64,000 nt of DNA from Chrysomallon squamiferum. Taxonomy: Eukaryota > Mollusca > Gastropoda > Neomphalida > Peltospiridae. A program made the translations under genes and the position numbers. The stretch lies in assembly GCA_012295275.1 (NCBI GenBank), contig CM022677.1:17269406-17333405 (forward strand). Direction: 5' to 3'. Under the pieces are notes generated by a model. That model was not told the origin of the DNA. It saw only the letters and a program-made list of their open reading frames with translations, and made no database searches. Position 1 is the stretch's first letter. Every line of letters begins with the position of its first letter. Shown here in pieces: positions 1 to 34,222 of this stretch.

Positions 1-5815
<5,815 letters not shown>

Positions 5816-6425
5816 TAATTTAATATTAGTATATATTAAGGTATCGTTAAATGTAGTAATTTAGTATTAGTATACGTTAAAGTATCGTTAAATGTAATAA
5901 TTTAATATTAATATACGTTAAAGTATCGTTAAATGTAATAATTTAATATTAGTATACGTTAAAGTATCGTTAAATGTAATAATTTAATATTAGTATACGT
6001 TAAAGTATCGTTAAATGTAATAATTTAATATTAATATACGTTAAGGTATCGTTAAATGTAATAATTTAATATTAATATATATCGTTAATTTAGTATTAGT
6101 ATACGTTAAAGTACCGTTAAATGTAATAATTTAGTATTAGTATACGTTAAAGTATCGTTAAATGTAATAATTTAATATTAATATACGTTAAAGTATCGTT
6201 AAATGTAATAATTTAGTATTAGTATACGTTAAAGTATCGTTAAATGTAATAATTTAGTAAATACCGTTAAATGTAATAATTTAATATTAATATACGTTAA
6301 GGTATCGTTAAATGTAATAATTTAATATTAATATACGTTAAGGTATCGTTAAATGTAATAATTTAATATTAGTATACGTTAAAGTATCGTTAAATGTAAT
6401 AATTTAATATTAGTATACGTTAAGA
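5816..6425. repeat. 41-bp satellite array
   Basis: About 14-15 copies of TAATAATTTAATATTAGTAT followed by ACGTTAAAGTATCGTTAAATG (41 bp), with a few truncated units near 6080 and 6255. No coding potential. Two subtypes (ATTAGTAT and ATTAATAT) are interspersed. Confidence 0.92.
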
Positions 6426-6604
6426 TATAGTTTGTTCATTGATTTACTTTCTACGCATGTGTCTGTGTGTCTGTGTCTGTGTCTTTTTGTGGGTTCAGAT
6501 AAATAGCTATGTATCTGAGGTCTTCATTTTGTGTGTATATATATATATATATTTCACATATCTGGCGCTTCTGTATATGTTAGTATATAAATTGACTGTA
6601 AATT

Positions 6605-6693
<89 letters not shown>

Positions 6694-6709
6694 GTTAGTA
6701 TATAAATTG

Positions 6710-6763
<54 letters not shown>

Positions 6764-7566
6764 GTTATATAAATTGAAATCTCTCTCTCTCTCTCTCTCT
6801 CTCTTTCAGTGTGTATATATATATCAGTATATTTAGACAGATGTGTTCGTCTGTGTCGCTTTGACAATATTACATTTACATATCTATGGATTGTTGTTCG
6901 TCATCTAATTTCCACTTCTGATTAATCAGTAAAATAATTTAATACAATGTCGCATAAACTCGATAACAAGCGTCCAGTGAAAAACGAGGTTAATACAATC
7001 AACAAAAAAAAAAAGAGTAATAATAATAACAACGTGACAGAATTCGTTCGAATTCGGCCTTCATCGGCAAATTACGTGTGTCATGTTCCAGAAACTTCGC
7101 TGCCTCGGCAAAACAACGTTATCAATATTTGTTATTAGTATTCCTTGTCAATATTCCTCGTCAATATTCCTCATCAATATTCGTTATCAAAAATTCGTTT
7201 TAAAATAAGTCGCAAAATAACAGAAGTTTCCTTTCGACGGATCACAATGAAATAATGACAGTTCGTTCGTTTCTGCTAAGACTAGGACAGCCGCTGATTC
7301 GCAATTAGTGCGCATGACGGAAACAGATTTTCTTCTCCGGTGAAATAAGGCGCGAAAGACTGTCGTTTATTGAACAAATTCGCGTTGTTTCGTTGCAGCG
7401 GCTTTGAAAGTGTCATTGTAATAATATGCTGTAGAGTTATTTTTGAAAGTCGCTAATGAAAATGTTGAAACAAAAGTATCTATTTTTATAGAATAACTAT
7501 AAATTGTCAAGTGTATCACCATAATACGCTAACAATATGTTAATCTAACAATATGTTAATCATATA
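6426..7566. other. Intergenic: CT microsatellites, then unique sequence
   Basis: Three blocks of (CT)n each followed by (AT)n and TGTTAGTATATAAATTGAAATCT-type spacers at 6560-6820 (a compound repeat of microsatellite plus spacer). From 6860 the sequence is less repetitive, with no recognisable exon. Confidence 0.6.
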
Positions 7567-8198
7567 CAGTGCTACCTCGAGTTACGAGTGCCCCAACTTG
7601 CGAGTTTTCCGTGTTACGCCCGGTCGATTTTTTGTTTTGAGTTGCGAGACACAATCCGAGTTACGAGCGAGCTTCAGATAAGCCGCCGCTAGTTGGCAAC
7701 GAACAACAGGACAGTGCGGAGGAAAAGAAGCGGATGATATCCATTGAATTAAAGCATGAAATCATAGAAAAACATGAGCAAGTTCTGCGTGTAGTCAACA
7801 TGGCTAGGCAGTACGAGCGTAGTACGTTTTACGATATGTACCATACTGAAGCAGAAGGAGTCGATAAAGGCTGTAACTCCAGGCTATAAAGCGAAAGGGC
7901 GTTAAAATAATTTCTAACCTGTGGACCTCTGTCCATGAAAAGATAGAGAAACCCTAACCCTGTACACTTTACAAAACTAATTTATTTCTTTATATTCTCT
8001 TTTATTTGGTTTTTATATATAATTTGTCGTTTATACATATATTTTTCTTATTCAAAAACATGTTACAAAAAATTGGGGTGGTTTTGGGGGAACTGGAACG
8101 GATTAATGGCATTTGGGAAAATTGATTTGATATACGAGCAATTTGAGTTACGATCTCGGTCATGGAACGAATTAAGCTCGGAAGTCAAGGTACCACTG
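7567..8198 (+). mobile_element. Decayed pogo/Tigger-like transposon (Tc1/mariner superfamily)
   Basis: Termini CAGTGCTACCTCGAGTTACGAG and, inverted, CAGTGGTACCTTGACTTCCGAG, flanked by TA target duplications (7565-7566, 8199-8200), 632 bp. Inside, about 7726-7890 reads KKRMISIELKHEIIEKHEQV then VVNMARQYERSTF, the start of a Tigger-type transposase with its CENP-B-like helix-turn-helix. It ends at a stop; the rest is deleted. Inactive. Confidence 0.75.
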
Positions 8199-8200
8199 TA

Positions 8201-9106
8201 TTTGATTATAACCGTATCACGTAATTATCAAAAAAATTAAACTGTTACATAACAATTATAGCAGACTGTGATAGAAAGATTGCATCTTATTACAGTATGG
8301 TATCTAGTAATATTATAAAGCCTAAATCTTGTTAACAAGATATTTAAGCTAAATAACATAAATCGGCTAAATGCAGCATAACAAGTAAAATAAAAAATAA
8401 TAAATATAATATTCTGTTATAAATGTAATTATATCAAGATATCTAGTAAATATCGTAAACGGCAGTCTGATATAACAAAATATAAGTTATATAAGATAAC
8501 AAATTAAACCTTATTCCAGTAAAGTATTTGGTAATGTTATAAACCGTAAATAACAAGATATCTAGAAAAACGTACATATAACATAACACGATATCTAGTA
8601 ATGTGCTAAAGCGAAAATAAAACACAACAAAATAGAAATATTAACGTAATGTAAAGCATATATATAATATAATATAACAAGATATCTAGAAATATATTAG
8701 AAGGATTAAATTTAACATGACAAGATAACTAGTAATATTATAAAGCGTAAATATAACAACAAGATATCTAGAAAGATATCAGAAAGATAAAATTTAACAT
8801 AACAAGTTAACTAACTAGTAATATCAAAAAGTATAAATGTACTACAACGACATATCTATAAATATAATCTTATAATGATATGATTCACAATTACCATTTC
8901 TTATATGAAACAAATGGTAACTGCCAGCCTTGTAATAAGGTATCTTCATGTTTCACAGTGAAAATATCAGTATATCATGCAACCGAGTAATATTAAAAAG
9001 CGTAAAAAATGTATTACAACGTTTCAAAATATTCAGTAATAACATTAGGAGACGTATAATGGCTCTATGCCATGCAACAGTTTATAACATTAACAGCAAA
9101 TTCTAC
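8201..9106. other. Intergenic AT-rich sequence with diverged GATATCTAG repeats
   Basis: Loose tandem units of about 100 bp built around AACAAGATATCTAGTAATAT and ATAAAGCGTAAATATAACA. No coding signal. Confidence 0.55.
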
Positions 9107-9370
9107 GGCTGGTCCACGCGCTTACGACTTTTTCGAGTTACGACTTCCCGCACTTACGACTGAAACGATTAGAAAAGATTATTTTGAAAATATAAAAATG
9201 ATTATAATTAAAGAACATAGTTTATTTTCATACAGTGTATGGTGTCTGCCAGAAATATAAAACGCTGGTTATATTTAATAAAGAAGCTTAAGTGAATTTT
9301 TTTTAGTTACCGTTTTTCTTAGTTACGACTAGTTGGGTAGAACGTAAACTGGTCGTAAGCAGGATCTAGC
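9107..9370. mobile_element. Probable second pogo-like non-autonomous element
   Basis: The left end GGCTGGTCCACGCGCTTACG and the inverted right end AGCTAGATCCTGCTTACGAC share the GCTTACGAC core, and TTACGAC recurs just inside both ends. The exact boundaries and TA duplication are unclear. Confidence 0.4.
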
Positions 9371-9566
9371 TGAGTACTCTAGAACCCAGGTCAGTCAGCT
9401 AAGTTCTCCGATCGTAATAAAACTGCTTGGTTTTGAAGAAATAATTACTATTTTAGTTCCAGATCTGTTTGAATCTGCTATAATGAAGAACCATAATAAT
9501 AATAATAATAGAAGATAATAAAATTAATTTTAAAAAGAAAGATAACTCTAAAGTAAAATATTAAAC

Positions 9567-9608
<42 letters not shown>

Positions 9609-9630
9609 CATCATCATCATCATCATAATG

Positions 9631-9677
<47 letters not shown>

Positions 9678-10274
9678 GTAATTAAATAAATAAAAAAAAA
9701 AAATATAATAATAAAAAAAAAAAAAAAAAAACGCGAAAAAAAAATGTCTTCGAAGAACAGTCTGCTCTCTAGTACCACTTGATCCGGGCAATTTCGCGCA
9801 CGAGCCACGAGTGTATTTTATTGAAGCGATTACGTCTGCTTTATGGCGGGCTTCTGCCATTTGCAATCTGATCATTGATTTTAGTAGCGTTTTCGGATTT
9901 GACTCAGATGCTGATTTGGCGAAGTTACGTTGATTTATTGTCTGTAGATGACATTAGGTGATTTATTTTTACCTCGAATCTTTTTTTTTTTTTTTTTTTC
10001 TTTTTCTTTTTTATAGTCCTATTATTTCTTTCGTTTTTGTTTTATTTTATTATTTTGTTTTGGGTTTATTGATTTATTATATTTTTTTATTTTTTAATCT
10101 TTTTATTTTATATATATATATTTTTTTAAATTCTTTTTCTATATTTTTTTTTTTTTTTTTTTACTTTCTTCCGGAATTTATTTGTGTGTGTATGTTGTGT
10201 ACGTTTGTGTCAGTGTGTTGTGTGTGTTTGTGTGTTATTCTTTGTTCTTTTTTTCCTTTCTTTATTGTTTGGTA
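9371..10274. other. Intergenic: AAT and T-rich low complexity
   Basis: (AAT)n and (ATC)n at 9560-9675, A-runs at 9690-9745, T-rich 9980-10250. The unique stretch 9750-9950 matches nothing recognised. Confidence 0.6.
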
Positions 10275-13200
10275 CAGGGACGCCCACACTTTTTTGGCTT
10301 GCGATGAGCTGCTTTTTCAAATGACCAAGTCAAAATGATCTGCATGAGATAAAACGCCATTTATTTATTTATTATATTTAATTATCTAACCCACACTGTC
10401 TATGCGATCTAACCACACAACATGTCATCATCTACATTTTTTGAACCAGTCATCACCCACTCTGTCTATTTGATCTACCCATACTGTACATCTGATCTAC
10501 CCCACAGTCAGGATATGATGACACAGTCTATATGATCTACCCACACTGTCAATGCGATCTACCCACAATGTCTATTTGATCTACCACAATGTCTATTGTC
10601 TGATCTACCCACACTGTTTATGTGATCTACCACACTGTCTATGCGATCTACCACGATGTCTATGCGATCTACCACAATGTCTACATGATCTACCCACACT
10701 GTCTATGCGATCTACCACACTGTCTATGCGATCTACCACAATGTCTATGCGATCTACCACAATGTCTACATGATCTACCCACACTGTCTATGCGATCTAC
10801 CACACTGTCTATGCGATCTACCACAATGTCTATGCGATCTACCACAATGTCTACATGATCTACCCACACAGTCTATGCGATCTACCACAATGTCTATGCG
10901 ATCTACCACAATGTCTACATGATCTACCCACACTGTCTATGCGATCTACCACACTGTCTATGCGATCTACCACAATGTCTACTTGATCAACCCACACTGT
11001 CTATGTGATCTATCCACACTGTCTATGTGATCTACCCACACTGTCTATCTGATCTACCCACACTGTCTATGTGATCTACCCACACTGTCTATGTGATCTA
11101 CCCACACTGTCTATGTGATCTACCCATACTGTCTTTGTGATCTAACCATACTGCCTATGTGATCTACCCACACTGTCTATGTGATCTACCCATACTGTCT
11201 ATGTGATCTACCTACACTGACCATGCGATCTACCCACACTGTCTATGCGATCTAACCACACTGTCTATGTGATCTACCCACACTGTCTATGTGATCTACC
11301 CACACTGTCTACGTCATCTACCCACTCTGTCTATTTGATCTACCCATACTGTACATCTGATCTACCCACATTCTGTGTGATCTACCCACACAGTCTATGT
11401 GATCTACCCACACAGTCTATGTGATCTACCCACACTGTCAATGCGATCTACCACAATGTCTATGCGATCTACCACAATGTCTACATGATCTACCCACACT
11501 GTTTATGTGATCTACCACACTGTCTATGCGATCTACCACAATGTCTATGCGATCTACCACAATGTCTACATGATCTACCCACACTGTCAATGCGATCTAC
11601 CACACTGTCTATGCGATCTACCACAATGTCTATGCGATCTACCACAATGTCTACATGATCTACCCACACTGTTTATGTGATCTACCACACTGTCTATGCG
11701 ATCTACCACAATGTCTATGCGATCTACCACAATGTCTACATGATCTACCCACACTGTCAATGCGATCTACCACACTGTCTATGCGATCTACCACACTGTC
11801 TATGCGATCTACCACAATGTCTAGGCGATCTACCACAATGTCTACATGATCTACCCACACTGTCAATGCGATCTACCACACTGTCTATGCGATCTACCAC
11901 AATGTCTACATGATCTACCCACACTGTCAATGCGATCTACCACACTGTCTATGCGATCTACCACAATGTATATGCGATCTACCACAATGTCTACATGATC
12001 TACCCACACTGTCAATGCGATCTACCACACTGTCTATGCGATCTACCACAATGTCTACATGATCTACCCACACTGTCAATGCGATCTACCACACTGTCAA
12101 TGCGATCTACCACACTGTCTATGCGATCTACCACAATGTCTACATGATCTACCCACACTGTCAATGCGATCTATCACACTGTCTATGCGATCTACCACAA
12201 TGTATATGCGATCTACCACAATGTCTACATGATCTACCCACACTGTCAATGCGATCTACCACACTGTCTATGCGATCTACCACAATGTCTACATGATCTA
12301 CCCACAATGTCTATGCGATCTACCACAATGTCTATGTAATCTACCACACTGTCTATTTGATCTACAGACACTATTTGATCTACCCACACTGTCTATGTTA
12401 TCTATCCAGACTGTCTATTTGATCTACCCACACTGTCTATTTGAACTATCCACACTGTCTATGTCATCTAACCACAGTGTCTATTTGATCTACCCACATA
12501 TGATCTACCCACACTGTACATATGATCTACCCACACTGTCTATGTGATCTATCCACACTGTCTATATGATCTAACCACACTGTCTATGTGATCTACCCAC
12601 TCTATGTGATCTACCCACACTGTCTATATGATCTAACCACACTGTCTATTTGATCTATCCACACTGTCTATGTGATCTACCCACACTGTCTATGTGATCT
12701 ACCCACACTGTCTATGTGATCTACCCACACTGTCTATGTGATCTAACCACAGTCTATGTGATCTACCCACACTGTCTATGTGATCTACCCACACAGACTA
12801 TGTGATCTACCCACACTGTCTATGTGATCTACACACACTGTCTATGTGATCTACCCACACTGTCTATGTGATCTATCCACACTGTCTATGTGATCTACAA
12901 ACACTGTCTATATCATCTACCCACACTGTCTATGTGATCTACCAACACTGTCTATGTGATCTACCCACTCTATGTGATCTACCCACACTGTCTATATGAT
13001 CTAACCATACTGTCTATTTGATCTATCCACACTGTCTATGTGATCTACCCACACTCTATGTGATCTATCCACACTGTCTATGTGATCTACCCACACTCTC
13101 TATTTGATATAACCACAGTCTATGTGATCTACCCACACTGTCTATGTGATCTACCCACACTGTCTATGTGATCTACCCACACTGTCTATGTGATCTACCC

Positions 13201-14157
13201 ACACTGTCTATGTGATCTACCCACACTGTCTATGTGATCTACCCACACTGTCTATGTGATCTATCCACACTGTCTATGTGATATACACACACTGCCTATA
13301 TCATCTATCCACACTGTCTATGTGATCTACCCACACTGTCTATATGATCTACCCACACTGTCTATGTGATCTACACACACTGTCTATATCATCTACCCAC
13401 ACTGTCTGTCATCTACCCACACTGTATATGTGATCTACCCACACTGTCTATGTGATCTACCCACACTGTCTATGTGATCTACCCACACTGTCTATTTGAT
13501 CTGCCACACTGTATATGTGATCTATCCACACTGTCTATGTGATCTACCCACACTACACACAGTCTATTTGATCTACCCCACACTGTATATGTGATCTACC
13601 CACACTGTATATGTGATCTACCCACACTGTCTATGTGATCTACCCACACTGTCTATTTGATCTGCCACACTGTATATGTGATCTATCCACACTGTCTATG
13701 TGATCTACCCACACTGTTTATGTGATCTACCCACACTGTCTATGTGATCTACCCACACTGTATATGTGATCTACCCACACTGTCTATGTGATCTAACCAC
13801 ACTGTCTATGTGATCTACCCACACTGTATATGTGATCTATCCACACTGTATATGCGATCTACCCACACTGTCTGTCATCTACCCACACTGTCTATGTGAT
13901 CTACCCGCACTGTATATGTGATCTATCCACACTGTATATGTGATCTATCCAAACTGTATGTATGATCTACCCACACTATGTGATCTACCACACAGTCTAT
14001 TTCATCTACCTCACTATTTGATCTATCATATTGTCTATGTGATCTACCACACCATTTGATCTACCACACTGTCTATGTGATCTACCACACTGTCTATTTC
14101 GTCTACCATATTGTCTATGTGATCTAACCATGCTGATTGACGAATTGGACCCCACTG
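10275..14157. mobile_element. hAT-like DNA transposon with an interior turned into minisatellite
   Basis: The left end CAGGGACGCCCACACTTTTT and right end ATTGGACCCCACTG are imperfect inverted termini of hAT type. They are flanked by an imperfect 8-bp target duplication (GTTTGGTA at 10267-10274, GTTTAGAA at 14158-14165). The left subterminal stretch (GGCTTGCGATGAGCTGC, AATGACCAAGTCAAAATGATC) and the right GATTGACGAATTGGACCCC resemble widely spread non-autonomous hAT elements as I recall them. There is no transposase; the interior is almost wholly tandem repeat. Confidence 0.65.
10385..14130. repeat. 21/22-bp minisatellite inside the hAT-like element
   Basis: About 3.7 kb of a 22-bp unit CTACCCACACTGTCTATGTGAT and 21-bp variants (CTACCACAATGTCTATGCGAT, CTACCACAATGTCTACATGAT). 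Nearly every unit has a GATC. From about 10610 to 12300 the variants form a higher-order pattern of three or four 21-bp units plus one 22-bp unit. From about 12540 on it is a simple 22-bp array. The right edge is degenerate. Confidence 0.93.
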
Positions 14158-14165
14158 GTTTAGAA

Positions 14166-15262
14166 ACTAATCTTTGTGCTTACAGATTGCTTATTATTGA
14201 TATCAATTTATATATATATATATATATATATACGTACATATATACATACATGTATCTCTGTCTTTCTCCATTTGTCTGTATTTAGTATACATATAGTGAT
14301 TGTTTTATTTTATATTTGTTATTCAGTATTTTATCAGAAAAACAAAAAAGACGAATAACAAATAGTTCATTATATTAAAAAAACGAGATCATACACGCAC
14401 ACACATACACACACATACACACACACATACATATGTAGAGAGAGAGAAAGATACAGACAAATGGAGAAAGACACTGCCAGACACTAAAAGAGGGAGAAAA
14501 ACGAGTGAGTGAAATGCGAAAAAAAAAAAATACCGATTGAAAGAAATAAAACTACAGAATAACCAGACAAATGTGCAGACAGGCAAAATCGCTAAGACGG
14601 ATGGAGACAGACAGAGAAAAAGAGACAAGACAGAGAAAGAAAGAGAGAAGACAAGGAGGAGACTGAAAAAAAAAAACGAGAGCGTCAAAAAGAAAAAAAC
14701 CGAAGGAAATAACAAATAAAGAACAACAGGTTAAATAGACGCACATGTATCAATCTAAGCCTAATCTGGCGGTGTAACGGAATATTGTTTTCGACTGAAA
14801 TATGCCCGTAGTGTTTTCTGTCACTCCGATCAAGTGAGCCGTAATAATTGGTCTGCTCACCCAAAAATCGTCTCGCTTATTTCTTTTCACAAAACAGCAT
14901 TCGACTGCTGTTACCGATCGATTATTATTTTTTTTTTTTCCTCGTCTCTATTTTTCGCCATGCTTGAAGCTAATTCCTCGGGGAGTTTGTTCAACAACTG
15001 TCTAAACTGTGAAGAAATGACACTGAGACAAACAAGTTTTTTTTTTTTTTTTTTTTTTGGCGTTTCCCTCATTGTTGAGTAGACGGTTGACCATTTCACC
15101 CTGAGGTGGGATAGTTAACGCGATCGATTCCCAGTCAGAGAAGCTCGAGGTGATATCCCGTTTTAATATGCAGGTCTGTATTTGATGGAGCGGTTTGTGG
15201 CACGAAAGTCACACCTGTTTATATCAGTAGGCTGACATATTTGTGTGCGTGCGTGTGTTTTT

Positions 15263-15349
<87 letters not shown>

Positions 15350-16761
15350 TAGAGAGAGAGAGAGATGGGAAGTAGCTGATAAGAAAGAAAAAACGTAGAT
15401 AGATAGCTTGACTGTGAGAGAAAGAGAGAGATGGAAATGGAGAGTGACAGGAAGAAATAAAAAAAGATGAAAAAGCAAATTAGAGGAAGGGAGAGAACAC
15501 ATACGTTCACACAATCCATATATATCTATCTGTCTACCTATTTATCTATCTATCTATCATTTACAGTCATAGTGCAGATAGTACTAATAGTGTTTTAGGA
15601 TAACAGCAGTAGTAGTAGTCGTAGTATATAATTTATCATTATTTAAAAGCAGTAGTATAGTCGTATATATATATATAATACAATATATATATATATATAT
15701 ATATATACTATCATTAAAAAAATAAAATAAGACAGAAAAGAAAGATGGATCTAGAGAATAGACACACGCACAAACACACACTCACACACACACACACATA
15801 TATATATAAAACCACATTAAAATAAACATTTACTGTTCTTTGATTTCTCTGCAAGATCCTATTCGTTTAAATAAACAATAAAATAATACAGTTAATGGAA
15901 AGAGATGAATTAACATCTACCTCTGATGTCATAAACGCTTTTTTATATATACGTATTTCAATTCAGTGTGGGTGTTGAAGAACCATTTTAGAAGTGAAAC
16001 ATAAAACTAGGAGTAAAGAAAAACACAATTATCTTTAAACTTTTCTTGAGCGGATAATCATTCTTCGGCTTCGCGCTGTCTTTGCTTTTGATAATATTTC
16101 TTCCGGGTTCTTTCATGACGTTCTTTTCGCCGTGTTACTTCTGGCGTGATTTCCGCTTCTTTATGGCGCACCGCAGCCTTTTCAAATGCAGTGCGACGGT
16201 TTCAGTGGATTTTCTGGTATTAAGTAAAAAATACACACTGTGCCAGTTCGCCCGAGTTGATGGACTCGCCACGTCAGGCAGAAATTTATCTCGAATAAAC
16301 TTGTCTTTTCAGATTTTACCCCTGGACTTGACTTTAATTAATTTATCTTTGCACTGCTAGGTCAGTAAACGCAAAGAGAATTCTTAATTAGAGGTTTATG
16401 CGTGCGAGAAAAGAAGAAGAAGAAGAAGAAGAAGGAAAAAAAAAAAAAAAAGTTTGAACGAAATTAAAAATGGGAATCAAAATAAAACGAAAAAAAAAAA
16501 AAAAAAAACAACAAAACAGGAATAGACAGAGATGTTGTGTACGGAGAAAAAGATTTATGGCGTAAAGAAAGTTTGAACAGCGTAGTCCTGATACTAATAA
16601 AAGCAGTAGTTGTAATAATAGTAGTAGAAGTAGTAGTAGTTGTTGCTGTTGTTGTTTTTTTGTAGTAGTTGAATACGCAGCAATAGTATAGTAATATAGT
16701 GGCAGAAGAAGTATCGGAAGTAGTAACAAAAGTAATAACCGCAGTAATAACAACAGTAGTC

Positions 16762-16828
<67 letters not shown>

Positions 16829-16995
16829 TAATAGTAGTAGTAGTAGTAGTAGTAGAAGTGGTAGTAATAGTAGTAGTAGTAGTAGTAGTGATAGTTGTAG
16901 TAGTAGTGGTAGCAGTGGTATCAATAGTAATAATACTAGTTGTATCAGTTTTGGTAATAGTGGCAGGAGAGGTAGTAGGATAGCAGCAGCAGCAC

Positions 16996-17039
<44 letters not shown>

Positions 17040-18184
17040 TAGTAGTAGTAGAAGAAGAAGTATAGTAATAGCTAATAGTAACAAAAATTGTTGATAGTTA
17101 AAAACAGTTTATAAATATAGAACAAAACAGCAGTGGAAATGATTTAAAGTAATCTGAACTTTTTACTGACAGTTTGTTTTAGACGTATTATTATTACAAA
17201 GATATTGCGTATGCTATCCTGTGATTGGGAGGGTCCATATAAAAACCCACTTATTGCTAAATAAGAAATATATTCTTACAGTCATATGACTATATTGTGG
17301 GTTAGTAAATAAAACATTAATTTTCCTCCTTCCTATATATGTCTTATTTATTAGAAGGCTTTTTCTTCTATATTTTTCACTTTTGTGGGAGTTCATTATA
17401 TAGTTATTAATATTTTTTTTTTTTTTTTTTTAAATATATATATATATATATATAATATATATAAAAACATTATTCTCTAATTGGTTTAGAGAGAAGAAAA
17501 ACTGTAAGATTATCTACCAAACGTTAACTATAAATGAACAATTTTTCCATTCTGAACTTAACTAGCTGTTCTTTTCCTTTCATTATCTTTTTTTCTCTGT
17601 TTATATAGGTGTCAATTTAATATGATTATCAAACAACAGTTGCGTGAACGTTTCAGTGTAACTTCGCATTAGAAAGAAGAATCTCGAAAGCACCTAAGAT
17701 TGATATAAAAACTGATGAACGTTTGGAACCTCATTACAATGGTGTATTGCTTTTAGACGTTTCGCTTTATGTCTGACCTCCGTTGCCAGCATTTTCATTA
17801 CACTTCAGATTGATGGCCTGCATATCAGGGCACAGCTATCTAAAATTATGTTGCGCCTGCTATAGCGATACATTAACTCGTCTGTGAAAAGTCTAATGCA
17901 AGATAAAAATCACGTGACCGTCATTCGTCAGTGTTTCGACTTTGACAAATGAAGTATTTCTGAGTTTTGAATGGGCAGTTTTGGGTTTAAACATAAACAA
18001 CATGCGTCAGTTTGGTAAAGATGGTTGAAAATCGTTATTGTCCGACTCTGTCTCTATCCTCTCTTCATTCGAACACTATTTCATTCTTTCCTTTTCTTTT
18101 TTCTTTCTCAATATCACTGCATCTCTGAACACTATTTCATCCTTTCTTTTTTGTATTTCAATTTTTTCAAACACTTTCATTGCA

Positions 18185-18236
<52 letters not shown>

Positions 18237-19596
18237 TACCTTTATTCTCTTCCTAAAACTTTTTCTCTTTTTATCATTTCTATTTCTCTCAATTTATTAC
18301 GATTTCAGTCAAGCAGCTGTCTCCATTGAAATTTATTTTTCAGTATTGTAATCATAGACTCTTTAACTTGGTGAATTAATTCATTTCGATGTGATGAAAA
18401 TTAATTTTAATGTATTTTTATTTCTTTTTATAAGAATTGCCTTAGTATGCAGGTGTAGTATGTAAATTGGTGGGACCAGAAAGGCTGTGGATTTCGAAAT
18501 TTTTCTGTTTTGGGGAATAGGAGACAATCGCCTGAAAATAAAATCTAATCTACTAATGAATTCATTTATATTTAACGTACAACTTATACAAATATGTTTT
18601 AATACATACATTTTAATAATTACGATCTTTCCGGTTAAGAGATACTTTATCTGTATTTGCATTAATTAAACAAACTAATATTTTTAATTATTAAAACATA
18701 TGAATTTAAAACAAATAAACAAACAATCAAACAAATAAATGCTATTCAAGTCCTAGTTTTCGTTATGTTGTAAGGGAGATAACCCATGCATGTTTAGACG
18801 TATGACTGAACATTTTAATCTTGAATCCTTTATTTATTTTGTATTATCTTATATGAATGCCTGTCTGTGTGTGTGTGTGTGTGTGCGTGCGTGCATTTCA
18901 TTTTGTCTATCTTCACAACTTAACCCATTTCTCTCTTATATTAATTCATGAAATTTCTGTATGTATCTAAAAGTAAATAAATAAATATATAAGCAACTGT
19001 CATTTATTGAAAAAACAACACACACCAGTGAATAGCCATTTTCTTTATATTTGAACAACATCATAACCATGATGAAGATGATTGGTAAAGAGTTAAAACT
19101 AAAACAGCTTTAACATCAGTGTATGATACACCACATTCAAGTAATAATAATAACAGTGATGATAAATAAAATGTCCAGAAATACAATATTTTAATGAATG
19201 AACAAGAGCAATGTATAATATTTATGATGATTAAATAATAAACAACATCAAAAAAACAAATCTGTTATCACATTCTGGTAATGATGACAATAATGTTAAT
19301 GATAATTAAATCAAGAGATTCAAAAAATAAAATATTTTAATGAAATAACATGAAGTATGTATTATATATATGTAACCAGTTAAAATACAAAGTAAATCAG
19401 AAAACAAGCTATTATCTATACTATGGAAAACTGAAACTAACAAAATGCAATTCAGCCCACTAAAACCATCTTAGTTGTAGTTAGTTCATGTCAGCTTTCT
19501 TAATCAACAACAAAATAATTGTTAAAAACTACTGATATTAATTGGATAACTGTAATTTCTGCTGTAATCTCAATAATATGTATAGGTATATGTATA

Positions 19597-19650
<54 letters not shown>

Positions 19651-19688
19651 TTTTAATCAACATATTTCTTAGCAGTGATTTTAAATAA

Positions 19689-19765
<77 letters not shown>

Positions 19766-19768
19766 GTG
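14166..19768. other. Gene-poor region downstream of gene B
   Basis: Microsatellites: (TA)n 14205-14232, CA/GA runs 14395-14460, (GT)n(GA)n 15257-15345, (AT)n 15667-15710, long (GTA)n 16608-17060, (TA)n 17432-17463, (CT)n 18189-18232, (GT)n 19600-19650, (CT)n 19692-19762. Less repetitive islands of higher GC at 14760-15200, 16030-16360 and 17640-18030 have no recognisable domain. I looked here for the missing TSP1-like and membrane exons of gene B and saw none. Confidence 0.6.
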
Positions 19769-19774
19769 TTTATT
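19769..19774 (-). terminator. Candidate polyadenylation signal of gene B
   Basis: AATAAA on the minus strand about 170 nt after the gene B stop, just before a (GA)n tract in the transcript. AATAAA is common in this AT-rich sequence, so support is positional only. Confidence 0.35.
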
Positions 19775-19943
19775 TTACTGACTGGGTATTTTTAATTATG
19801 GACTGTCTTCTCTCAGATCTTATTATAATTATACAGATGCTGTTAAAATTAGCACAAGAAGAAGGTTAAAACATTCTGAGGCACTCACAAAGATGCTATA
19901 TTTTTGGTTCCATACTGAACTATTAACTTTCTACTTCCTTTAA

Positions 19944-34222
<14,279 letters not shown>

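Noticed and set aside
7945-7962. CCCTAACCCT as telomeric repeat
   Set aside because: Only a single partial unit, located inside the Tigger relic.
10552-12547. Repetitive frames MRSTTMSMRSTT and DLPHCLCDLPHC as a repeat protein, or a CRISPR-like array
   Set aside because: The frame follows the 21-bp period and is lost when 22-bp units occur. There are no unique spacers, and the array sits inside a hAT-like element.
15085-15150. GATCGATTCCC as a tRNA or SINE B box
   Set aside because: It fits a B-box pattern loosely, but no A box, cloverleaf or poly-A/T end could be found.
16388-16983. Open frames of poly-Val and poly-Leu on both strands
   Set aside because: By-products of the (GTA)n array; no start context or non-repeat domain.
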